Made by a program: the position numbers and the translations under genes. Of a stretch of 64,000 nt of DNA, positions 10,269 through 18,092 are shown piece after piece (within the stretch, counting starts at the first letter, position 1; every line of letters starts with the position of its first letter). The notes under the pieces were generated by a model that worked only from the letters and a program-made list of their open reading frames with translations, was not told the DNA's origin and made no database searches. The DNA lies in NCBI GenBank assembly GCA_020845475.1, contig JADLFN010000003.1, positions 29,221 through 93,220 of the forward strand, in the 5' to 3' direction. The DNA is from Planctomycetota bacterium (GTDB lineage: Bacteria > Planctomycetota > UBA8742 > UBA2392).

Positions 10269-11806
10269 TCCTGTTCCTCCACGGTCATGAATACGTGGTT
10301 GCTGCGCGCGTACTCGAGCGCATAGGCCAGCTCGCCCGGCGTCTGCGCGTGGATCGTTACGAGCGGCTGACCCACTTCTACTGTCTGGCCCATTTTCACG
10401 TGAAGCATGATGCCCGCCGCATGGGCCTGCGGCGCGCCCGCGAGCTTGGCAATGCGCGCAAGCTTGCGGTTATCCGCACCGGCAATCAGGCGGCGGCGGC
10501 TGGAAACAATCGTGTGCGTGTGCGGCGCCATCGGCGGCGTTCTCATGCCGCCCTGCGCTTCACAGATGGCCTGGAATTTCTTCCAGGCGCGGCCATCCTG
10601 CAACGTGGAGCGCGCCAGTTGTTCGCCCTCGCCCGTCTTGGCCTTGCCGCCGATTTCGAGCAGGTGCCCCGCCAGCACGCAGGCCCTCGCCTCGAGATCT
10701 TCCGGTGCATCGCCGCGGCATTGCAGCACCGCCAGCACGTCGCTGGCCTCGAGCGCGGGGCCGATGCCGCGTCCTACGGGGTGTGTGCCGTCAGAGAGTG
10801 CCACGCGCAATGTCAGACCCACGCCCGATGCCACGGCCTCGAGAATGGCGCTCAAGCGCGACGCGGCTTCAGCGGAGCGAACTTTGGCCGTGGGGCCCAC
10901 GGGCATGTCGATCACCACGTGAGTCGAGCCCGCGGCGAGTTTTTTCGAAAGCACACTGGCCACGAGCTGGCCTTCACTGTCAATGTCCAGTGCGCGCTCC
11001 ACGCGAATCAGAATATCGTCAGCGGGGCTGAGATCGGCCGCGCCGCCCCAGATAATGCAGCCGCCCTCGCGTTCGACCACAGAACGCATTTGCTCGAGCG
11101 AAAGCGCCACGGGCGCGAGCGTTTCCATGGTGTCGGCCGTGCCCGCAGGCGAGGTGATCGCGCGCGAGGAGGTTTTCGGCATGCACAGGCCGTTGGCGGC
11201 CACGATGGCCACCACCAGCGGTGTCGTGCGGTTGCCAGGCAACCCGCCCACGCTGTGCTTATCGAGAATGGGTGAGCGCGGCCAGGAAAGTTGCCTGCCG
11301 GCGGAAACCATGGCGCGCGTGAGATCGATCGTCTCGGCCACGCTGAGATGGTCGCCCGAGCAGGCGGTAATGAACGCCGCGAGATGCACGTCGGCGTAGC
11401 GGCCATCAACGACGTCGCGGATGATGGCGTTGAGGTCGGGAGCGCTCAGCGCATGGCCGTAAATCTTGGCGCGCAGAGCGCTCATCGAGGCTACGGGTGC
11501 CGGATGCGAAAACTGCGCGAGATCACCTTCGCGCGGCGAAAGTAAACGCCAAGCGGCTTCGCTAAGGCCCACTTCACCTGCGGCGATCAGTTCGCCATGG
11601 ACGATGTTGAGCGTCGCGATGATGCCGTGGCCGTTGATCTTCAGGTAAACACGCGACTGCGCGCCAAAACCCTCTGAGCGGCAGATGGAACAATCGGCGC
11701 GCATGTAAACCACGGGCTCCTGGTGCGTGTCGATGCCCAGGCGGCGCACGCGAAGCTGATCGGGAGCGAAACGGTGATTGGCAGAGGCTTCAATGTCTTC
11801 AAGCAC
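10265..11806 (-). CDS. AMP phosphorylase / thymidine phosphorylase family protein
   Basis: Phosphorolyses a nucleotide or nucleoside to a free base and a ribose phosphate. The sequence follows the AMP-phosphorylase branch: LRVRRLGIDT and EPVVYM near the N-terminus, then KHSVGGLPGNRTTPLVV, PKTSSRAITSPAGTADTME and a C-terminal SDGTHPVGRGIGP region with the pyrimidine phosphorylase tail. With a GTG start at 11806 it has 513 residues, close to the family's ~500. The frame runs on to 12130 but crosses a dispersed repeat (11834-11960), so an upstream start is unlikely; the exact start remains uncertain. It is coupled to prs by ATGA. Whether the product is ribose 1,5-bisphosphate (from AMP) or deoxyribose 1-phosphate cannot be decided here. 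Confidence 0.88.
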   Translation of the reverse strand: MLEDIEASANHRFAPDQLRVRRLGIDTHQEPVVYMRADCSICRSEGFGAQSRVYLKINGHGIIATLNIVHGELIAAGEVGLSEAAWRLLSPREGDLAQFSHPAPVASMSALRAKIYGHALSAPDLNAIIRDVVDGRYADVHLAAFITACSGDHLSVAETIDLTRAMVSAGRQLSWPRSPILDKHSVGGLPGNRTTPLVVAIVAANGLCMPKTSSRAITSPAGTADTMETLAPVALSLEQMRSVVEREGGCIIWGGAADLSPADDILIRVERALDIDSEGQLVASVLSKKLAAGSTHVVIDMPVGPTAKVRSAEAASRLSAILEAVASGVGLTLRVALSDGTHPVGRGIGPALEASDVLAVLQCRGDAPEDLEARACVLAGHLLEIGGKAKTGEGEQLARSTLQDGRAWKKFQAICEAQGGMRTPPMAPHTHTIVSSRRRLIAGADNRKLARIAKLAGAPQAHAAGIMLHVKMGQTVEVGQPLVTIHAQTPGELAYALEYARSNHVFMTVEEQE

Positions 11807-11833
11807 GCGAGCATGATAGGAAGCGATGGCGAA

Positions 11834-11960
11834 CTTTGGAGTGCGGAGGCTTGCCTGTCCTGAGCCTGTCGAAGGGCCTCCACTCTGGAAGACGCGACTT
11901 GCCACGCCGCCCATGCCGCGGCCGAACGACAAAGCGGCGGCAAGCCGCCGCACTCCAAAG
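11834..11960. repeat. Palindromic dispersed element between divergent genes
   Basis: Ends are a 22-bp inverted repeat with one mismatch (11834-11855, 11939-11960; GGAGTGCGG...CCGCACTCC). Inside is a second pair (GAGTG-GGAGGC / GGCCTCCACTC) and the motif CTGAGCCTGTCGAAGG, which I know as a frequent interspersed motif in environmental genomes. No gene. It looks like a MITE/REP-type element. Confidence 0.7.
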
Positions 11961-11998
11961 TAGAATGCACACCCCCGCGCATTCATCGTTGGTGCGTT

Positions 11999-14356
11999 AT
12001 GCGCTTGAGCTTGTTGATTATTGCGATTGGATTCCTGTTGTCGGCCTGCGCGAGCTCCCGCATTGGCATTGCCGAGCAAGTCATCAGGGCTCTCGAACGG
12101 CCCCAATGGCGCGTGCTTGATCGGCCGCACGTAATGTCCAATTGCAGCGGCGTGCTTGATCAGAAGTCGTTCGGTGGCGCTGACGTCCTGCTATCTACGC
12201 CCCTTCCCGCTCGGGAAATGCGATCACCAGTGATCAATGGCGTGCAACTGGAGTTCCCGCCGCCGGACAAGCTGTCGCAAACGGCGGTTGATCTTGACGC
12301 TTGCACGAATCTAAACGTTGAGGAACTGACGTTTCGCCACTTCAAAGTCGGCATCTACGCACGCAATTGCGAGAACCTTGTTTTAGACAGCCTTACGTTC
12401 TCCGACATGTTCCGCCAGCGCTTGCACTCGACGCCGGATCGCGAGGACGCGCGCGATTGGCTCTGGCCGCACAATAATGACAACCGCGAGTGGATGACCA
12501 ACTATGGCGCATGCATCGTTCTGGAAAACTGCAAGAACTGCGTGATCCGCAACTGCTCCGCGCGCGGAACGCAAAACGGCATCATCCTCGACAAGTGCGA
12601 GGGCTGCCAGGTTTACAACAACGACTTCAGCTATTGCTCCGGCTGGGGTTGCGCCCTTTGGCGCTCCAACAAAAACACCGTCGCCCAAAACCGCTTCGAC
12701 TACTGCGTGCGCGGCTACAGCCACGGCGTCTACGCGCGCGGCCAAGACAGCGCGGGCATCCTGGTATTCGAGCAATGCTGCGACAACGTTTTCGCATACA
12801 ACTCGGCCACGCACGGCGGCGACGGCTTCTTCCTTTACGCTGGCCACGAAACGACGCAGCGAACGGGCAAAGGCGGCTGCAACCGCAACCTCGTCTACGG
12901 CAACGATTTCAGCTACGCCGTCGCCAACGGCATCGAAGCCACGTTCAGCGACGGCAACGTGTTCGCGAAGAACCGGCTGATCGGCTGCGATTACGGCATC
13001 TGGGGCGGTTACAGCTACAACACGCTCATCTCGCAAAACGAAATCGCCGACTCGCTGACGGCAGGCGTCGCCATCGAGCACGGCCACGACAACTGGATCG
13101 AGGGCAACACGTTCAAGAATGACAAGATCGGCGTGTGGCTATGGTGGGACGAGGACAAAGAGTTGACCGGCGGCGTGTACGGGCAGAACCAGAAGACGGT
13201 AAGCGAAAACAACCACATCTTGCGCAACAGGTTCACTGACGACCACAACGCCATTGTGCTGGAACGGAGCGGTCACGACGTAGTTTCGTACAACGAGATA
13301 TCCGCCCAAGTGTATTCGTTCATCGCAAAACGCTGGCCGGTCAGCGTCGAGTTCTCATACAACAACGTTCTCAAAGGCAACTTCTGGGGATTGGAGGACG
13401 ACGAAACTGGGCAGCACAGCACAGCCGACCCCGGGTCAACCAATCACTTCAAGGAAGAAGTGAGCAGCGAGGGTTACGTTGGAGCGCGCGAACCCATCAC
13501 CATAAAATTCAGCGAATTGCAACGAACCACAGCTGCACCTAAAGGAATCCCCGATACGCGCGGTTTGGAACCCCTTTACCTGGGCACTTCGGGCGGACGC
13601 GAGACGATGGTGATCGGCCATTGGGGACCGATCCGACTACAAGCTGCGCCTCAACTGATTCAATTCGAGACCTCGTTTACCGGTGAGGCTTGCTTCTGGT
13701 TGGCTTCGCGCGAGTTGTATTCGTCGTACGGGATTCGCGAATCCGACGAAAAACGCACGCTTGAGTTGTTTCAGGTCGAATTCGGGAAACCTGCGGCGGT
13801 GGCCAAGGTTGTTCTACGCCCAAGAAATCCGGGCGTCACCCGCTTTGACTTTGAACTGAACACCGGACTTCCCCTCATCGTCGACGGTGCCGTGCCCGTG
13901 AACCTGTTCTGGCGGCAAAGAGTTAGTGGCGTTGTCGTCCGCATCGATTGGTCCATCAACTTCTGGCAATGGACGCCCGCTGAAGGCTCGTACCTGCCGC
14001 CGTATTGGGACAAGCTCGTCGCAACGCCGCCGCTCAAGACAGTCACCAAGCCCGCGCTCGAATACAACATTCAAGGCGGCGCGCCTGAACCCGGCGTTCC
14101 GGCCGATCACTTCGCCACCGTCGCCACCACCGAGATCGAACTGCCCGCGGGCTCGTGGAAACTCGTGCTCACCAGCGACGACGGCGCGCGGCTATTCGTT
14201 GATGGTGCAAAGGTAATTGAGCGCTGGGACATTCACGGCCCCACGGACGACGAATTCACGCTCACGCTCATGGAGACGCGCCGTGTCAAGCTGCGCGTTG
14301 AGCATTTCGAGAACACCGGCTGGGCCGCGCTTGCTTTGCGCATAGAACGCAAGTAG
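11999..14356 (+). CDS. Right-handed beta-helix lipoprotein with C-terminal PA14 domain
   Basis: A 785-residue exported lipoprotein; MRLSLLIIAIGFLLSACA has the lipobox at Cys17. Residues about 100-460 contain repeated parallel beta-helix turns with N/C ladders (ENLVLDSLTFS, KNCVIRNCSARG, EGCQVYNNDFSYCSG, CDNVFAYNSATHGG, HDNWIEGNTFKN). This is the NosD/PbH1 type found in polysaccharide lyases and glycan-binding proteins. The final ~110 residues fit a PA14 domain (SWKLVLTSDDGARLFVDGAKVI...W), a carbohydrate-binding module. Together they suggest a cell-surface glycan-binding or degrading protein; no lyase active site is obvious. It is divergent from the phosphorylase operon, with a dispersed repeat in the shared spacer. 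Confidence 0.88.
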   Translation: MRLSLLIIAIGFLLSACASSRIGIAEQVIRALERPQWRVLDRPHVMSNCSGVLDQKSFGGADVLLSTPLPAREMRSPVINGVQLEFPPPDKLSQTAVDLDACTNLNVEELTFRHFKVGIYARNCENLVLDSLTFSDMFRQRLHSTPDREDARDWLWPHNNDNREWMTNYGACIVLENCKNCVIRNCSARGTQNGIILDKCEGCQVYNNDFSYCSGWGCALWRSNKNTVAQNRFDYCVRGYSHGVYARGQDSAGILVFEQCCDNVFAYNSATHGGDGFFLYAGHETTQRTGKGGCNRNLVYGNDFSYAVANGIEATFSDGNVFAKNRLIGCDYGIWGGYSYNTLISQNEIADSLTAGVAIEHGHDNWIEGNTFKNDKIGVWLWWDEDKELTGGVYGQNQKTVSENNHILRNRFTDDHNAIVLERSGHDVVSYNEISAQVYSFIAKRWPVSVEFSYNNVLKGNFWGLEDDETGQHSTADPGSTNHFKEEVSSEGYVGAREPITIKFSELQRTTAAPKGIPDTRGLEPLYLGTSGGRETMVIGHWGPIRLQAAPQLIQFETSFTGEACFWLASRELYSSYGIRESDEKRTLELFQVEFGKPAAVAKVVLRPRNPGVTRFDFELNTGLPLIVDGAVPVNLFWRQRVSGVVVRIDWSINFWQWTPAEGSYLPPYWDKLVATPPLKTVTKPALEYNIQGGAPEPGVPADHFATVATTEIELPAGSWKLVLTSDDGARLFVDGAKVIERWDIHGPTDDEFTLTLMETRRVKLRVEHFENTGWAALALRIERK

Positions 14357-14403
14357 GGGCGCAACTGCTGCGCCCCCACCGGAGATTGAATCGTGGCCCA
14401 GAG

Positions 14404-15393
14404 TTAGTCGTCGCTGTCGTCGCGGATCGAGTAGCCCTTTTCGTTCTTGAGCGTGTCGATGGTGAGTGTGACGCCTCCGAGCTTGACGCCTTTCTTGGGC
14501 GTGGCCTTGATGACCGTGCCCTTGAAGCCGTCGCTCTTGTTGCCGTCGAATTTGATGTCGTAGGTGTAGTACTTGCCGTCGAGCTCGCCGGGCTTGATGC
14601 CGAGCGTTTCAAAGGTGGGCGAGGGCGGCAGCGAATCCTTGCCGGCCTGGTAGGTCTGGCGCATGCGCGTGAAGATCAGCGTGCAGGTGTTCTTGGCGTT
14701 CACCACGCGCGGGTCGGCCACTTCGCTGTCGGCCACGGGCACTGAGCCGCCGCGCACGCGCCCGATCTGGAACACGAAGTCTTCCACGTACCATTTGCCG
14801 TTGGCCGATATCGCCAGCACGCGCAGCGTGTCGCCCAGGCGGTTGCGGAACATGATCGTGCCGCTGGGCTGAAGGTGCCCATAGGCGTCTTTCTTGGAGG
14901 CGCGCAGGCCCGTGTGGCGCTCGACGGCAAACCATGAAGCCTTGAGACGATCCTCGAGGTCGCCGTTGCGATAAATGCGCCAGCAGCCGAAGTTGAGCGC
15001 CACCCACTGCCGCAACTCCAGGGCGCGGTAATCCTTCAGAGCCATCAGTTTCAACTTGTTGAGCGGATCCGTGCCGCGCTTGCCCTCGATGCCCGAGCGA
15101 ACTTCTTCCCAGGCAAGGTCGCCGCCCTCGAAGCGATACATTTCTTCTTCGCGCGCGAGGCCCTCGGCCGTCTGGCGGTAGGGAATGAAGCAATCGTAAA
15201 CGTCGGCGAAACTCTCAGTGCGAATGGCGTTGAGCACGCGCATGGCCAGGGCGTCAAGGTCGGCCACGGGGGCCGTGGATTCACCCATCTGCACCGGCTG
15301 GGGCGCCTGCGGCGCCTCGGCATTTACGAGCGCGGCCAAAAACGCACCGCCCGCAACAAGAACAGCACCCAAAAGCGTGTAAAGAACGCGCAT
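14404..15393 (-). CDS. Exported protein of unknown function
   Basis: A 329-residue protein with an N-terminal hydrophobic segment (MRVLYTLLGAVLVAGGAFLAALVNAEA) that is either a signal peptide ending near residue 25 or a membrane anchor. Residues about 45-230 are mixed alpha/beta (LDALAMRVLNAIRTESFADVYDCF; KWYVEDFVFQIGRVRG). The last 70 residues (GELDGKYYTYDIKFDGNKSDGFKGTVIKATP...) recall the beta-strand end of pseudopilin-like proteins, but the match is loose. Two cysteines (C68 region and FGCWRIY) could pair in the periplasm. It is transcribed alone and converges with the beta-helix lipoprotein. I do not recognise the family. Confidence 0.75.
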   Translation of the reverse strand: MRVLYTLLGAVLVAGGAFLAALVNAEAPQAPQPVQMGESTAPVADLDALAMRVLNAIRTESFADVYDCFIPYRQTAEGLAREEEMYRFEGGDLAWEEVRSGIEGKRGTDPLNKLKLMALKDYRALELRQWVALNFGCWRIYRNGDLEDRLKASWFAVERHTGLRASKKDAYGHLQPSGTIMFRNRLGDTLRVLAISANGKWYVEDFVFQIGRVRGGSVPVADSEVADPRVVNAKNTCTLIFTRMRQTYQAGKDSLPPSPTFETLGIKPGELDGKYYTYDIKFDGNKSDGFKGTVIKATPKKGVKLGGVTLTIDTLKNEKGYSIRDDSDD

Positions 15394-15609
15394 GGAAGAC
15401 TCCAGACGGGGAAGATCCCAAGCCTAAAAAGGACTACGCAATGGCACGAGGGGGTATGGGTGAGTGGAGCAGAGCCGTTGCGGCTTTCAGAAAAGTTCCG
15501 GTAAGGGCGTGACCAGGCACGACGCAAACGACGCAAAAGGTCTGTGCCAAGCACGTTACGGTGGTTTCACGTATCGCACAATGCTAGGATCGACTTCTCT
15601 TTTTGGTGA

Positions 15610-17052
15610 ATGACTGTGCGTGAAACTATACTCAAGATTGGCATCATCTTGAGCACCGGCATTGGCCCCACTTTGGTCGGGCTATATCTGTTGTCGCAAT
15701 GGCAACAGAATGCGCAGCCAAAACAGTGCGATTTGGCTGAGCTAAGGGGATTTGCGGAGAAAGGGCGCACGGTTGAGGTCAGAGACTGCGTTCCGGACTA
15801 CGAGAATGGCTGCGCCATCTACGAAGAAAAAAGCAGGCGAATCCTGCTGCGCTATGTGCCGTTGCGCGAGGTGGGCAAGCCCGACGGCCCCGTGTACGCG
15901 CTTCTCCAATACGACACATCCATGCAGTCGTACTGGGTGGCGGAAGGGCTGGTGCTGAACAGAGGTGAGAACCAGGGCGCGGCGGAAGCCAAATCGCGCG
16001 AAACGCAACCGACACGCGACATGCTGCGCAGTAGGACAGTCCGGGGCCTCACAGGCAGGCTGACCCCTAATAACGAGAGTCTCATCAACGATGCCAAGGC
16101 AGGCTGGCGAGTCACGGGGGATTGCGTCGTCATCGAAGAGAACAAGACGCCGCAGCGCTGGAAGGGCGAAATGGTGATCGCCGTCGGGTGGCTCACAGCA
16201 CTAGCGTTTGCGTGCCTGTTTTATTTGGATCCCGTGCTGGCGTGGCGGCGCAAGAGAACTTCCGCAAACAATGCTCCACTGGCGGTGCGTCAAACTCCAT
16301 TGACCCCTCCGGCGTTCGACACCGTAACGAAGACGCCTCGATCGTCGGTCGCGTTGCAATACCGGGTATTGATTTACCCGTTGATTCCTGTATTCGCCGT
16401 TTCGGCGCTTTGGTCGATGTTCATTTGGGGGGGCTATTCCCGCGGAGCAACGCCTCGGGAGGCCGCCATGCAGGATTTCAGGCCAACGGAAGGCGGCGCG
16501 ACTTGCCTTTCCCTTGAGAACGCCCACATTGACTTGACCCAGACCGTGGCGACGTACCAGTATTCCGAACACTTTGGCAACGATGACAAAGTGGAATACT
16601 ACGTGCCGCTCCTGGACGGGCCCGACGACGAAGCGCCGATACGGGCTTTCCTGCACATCGCATCGCGATCGGAAATGCGCGACATTGCGAGGGATTTCGA
16701 GCGGACCCGTGAAGACGGCCAAGCCGCACAGGCTTGCGCCGAGAAGCATGCAGCGAAGTTGGAACAGCGATGCAGGGTTATGGGGAGGACAGACTGGTAC
16801 CCATTGCTCAGTCAAAAGACACGCGAACAACTTGCGTTGCAGTTTGAGGGGCACGTCGATCCGGATTTCGTCATTATCGAGGATGGCACCGGCAATGAAC
16901 TCTGGGTTTCCCTGGCTTGGACGGGGCCAGCGCTACTGTCGGGTCTTGCACTCGGTTGGCTCGTCATGCAGGTTAGAAAGCTCGAAAACCCAACGAAAGG
17001 CGCCGATCGGCCGGGGCCCAAGCCGCCCCTGACTTCACGCCTGCCGCAGTGA
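15610..17052 (+). CDS. Membrane protein with two duplicated extracytoplasmic modules
   Basis: A 480-residue protein of unknown function with four likely membrane helices: residues ~9-30, ~188-207, ~255-277 and ~434-456. Between helices 1-2 and 3-4 are two exported domains that look like repeats of each other. Each begins with a cysteine-containing stretch (CDLAELRG.. and CLSLENAH..) and contains an aligned RYVPLREV..PDGPVYALL / YYVPLLDG..EAPIRAFLHI segment. The N-terminus is short and uncharged before helix 1. Codon use is less GC-biased than in the housekeeping genes. It stands alone between divergent and convergent neighbours. A sensor or envelope-stress role is only a guess. Confidence 0.75.
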   Translation: MTVRETILKIGIILSTGIGPTLVGLYLLSQWQQNAQPKQCDLAELRGFAEKGRTVEVRDCVPDYENGCAIYEEKSRRILLRYVPLREVGKPDGPVYALLQYDTSMQSYWVAEGLVLNRGENQGAAEAKSRETQPTRDMLRSRTVRGLTGRLTPNNESLINDAKAGWRVTGDCVVIEENKTPQRWKGEMVIAVGWLTALAFACLFYLDPVLAWRRKRTSANNAPLAVRQTPLTPPAFDTVTKTPRSSVALQYRVLIYPLIPVFAVSALWSMFIWGGYSRGATPREAAMQDFRPTEGGATCLSLENAHIDLTQTVATYQYSEHFGNDDKVEYYVPLLDGPDDEAPIRAFLHIASRSEMRDIARDFERTREDGQAAQACAEKHAAKLEQRCRVMGRTDWYPLLSQKTREQLALQFEGHVDPDFVIIEDGTGNELWVSLAWTGPALLSGLALGWLVMQVRKLENPTKGADRPGPKPPLTSRLPQ

Positions 17053-17172
17053 TTGTCCAAGGGCGCATCGACACTCCGACGATCATTGATGTAGATCTGC
17101 GCATGGCACGACCCGCGGCAGAGGCAAGGTCATGTGCCTCCATGCCAACCCTTCGAATTTGTTTAGCACGCC

Positions 17173-17859
17173 TTACACGCCGCTCTGGCGGGCTCCGACT
17201 CTGAAATCGGCAAGCCCGTGGGTGATGTCCGGGCCGCATTTGTCCGGGCTCAGCGGGTAGGTGCTGGTCTTGGTGTCTTTGCCACTGCGCTCGAGGCCGA
17301 GCTGTTTCATGAATTCGTCGTTGTTTTTCAGCAGGCGGTCTTTGTCGTAGATGAATTGCGAACGCTTGGTGCCGACCTGGTTGTAGGTCGTGGTCATGCC
17401 GATCGCATCCTTGGGGCAGGCCTCAACGCACATGCCGCAATAGATGCACTTGAGCATGTCGATTTCAAACACGCGGGGATGCTTGAAGCGCTCCGCGCCG
17501 AATTTTTCGACGGGCGTTTCTTCGCCCACAATCGTGATGCACTCGGCGGGGCATGCCGTGCTGCACATGAAGCAGGCCACGCACTTCTCGTTGCCCTTGT
17601 CATCGACTTTCAGGTAGTGCTCGCCGCGATAACCCACGGCGGGAATGTGGCGCTGATCGGGGCGCGAGGTCGGGCCCACGTAATCAATCGTCGCGCTGGG
17701 CTTGAGCATGTGCTTGAACGTGTTCACCAGGCCCTTGAAGATCTCGGGCAGGTACATGCGTTCCCAGAAATTCAGCTTGCGCTCGTCGCGCGTTTGCGGC
17801 TTGTCGCCGGTCATGATCGCGCGTATGTCCAGCTTTTCGGCGGTGTGGGTGTCGCTCAC
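17173..17859 (-). CDS. nuoI: NADH-quinone oxidoreductase subunit I (two [4Fe-4S] ferredoxin-type protein)
   Basis: NuoI carries two [4Fe-4S] clusters that pass electrons along the peripheral arm of complex I toward quinone. The 228-residue protein has both motifs: CVACFMCSTACPAECI (near 92-107) and CIYCGMCVEACPKDAIGM (near 138-155), plus the amphipathic N-terminal region PEIFKGLVNTFKHML used to dock on the membrane arm. It is longer than the usual 150-200 residues because of a charged C-terminal tail. No other nuo genes flank it: the next gene upstream is divergent and the downstream gene converges. It is therefore an orphan copy, either part of a scattered complex I or serving another electron-transfer complex. 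Confidence 0.9.
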   Translation of the reverse strand: MSDTHTAEKLDIRAIMTGDKPQTRDERKLNFWERMYLPEIFKGLVNTFKHMLKPSATIDYVGPTSRPDQRHIPAVGYRGEHYLKVDDKGNEKCVACFMCSTACPAECITIVGEETPVEKFGAERFKHPRVFEIDMLKCIYCGMCVEACPKDAIGMTTTYNQVGTKRSQFIYDKDRLLKNNDEFMKQLGLERSGKDTKTSTYPLSPDKCGPDITHGLADFRVGARQSGV

Positions 17860-18019
17860 GATAGCCTCGCTCGCGGCGAACTATACCTAGCCGGTCCGGT
17901 TTTCCAACTGCCAGTGTTCAGCCCACGTTACTGGACGCAGAACAGCGCACTTGGCGCCTGTGCGAGGCCGCCTTTACAGTTTTGCGGTTTTTCACTAGCC
18001 AACCATAACATAAAAAGTC

Positions 18020-18060
18020 TATAATCTGAAAAGACTAGCCAGGGCCGCCGTCAGGCCCTG
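18020..18060 (+). promoter_or_regulatory. TATAAT -10 box and leader hairpin before the histidine kinase gene
   Basis: A perfect TATAAT at 18020-18025 lies 68 bases before the start codon; no good -35 is seen at 16-18 bp. A 7-bp stem CAGGGCC / GGCCCTG (18040-18046, 18054-18060) would be at the very 5' end of the transcript. Confidence 0.4.
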
Positions 18061-18092
18061 TTCATGCCCGGTGCCAGTGCACCTTTCTGGGG

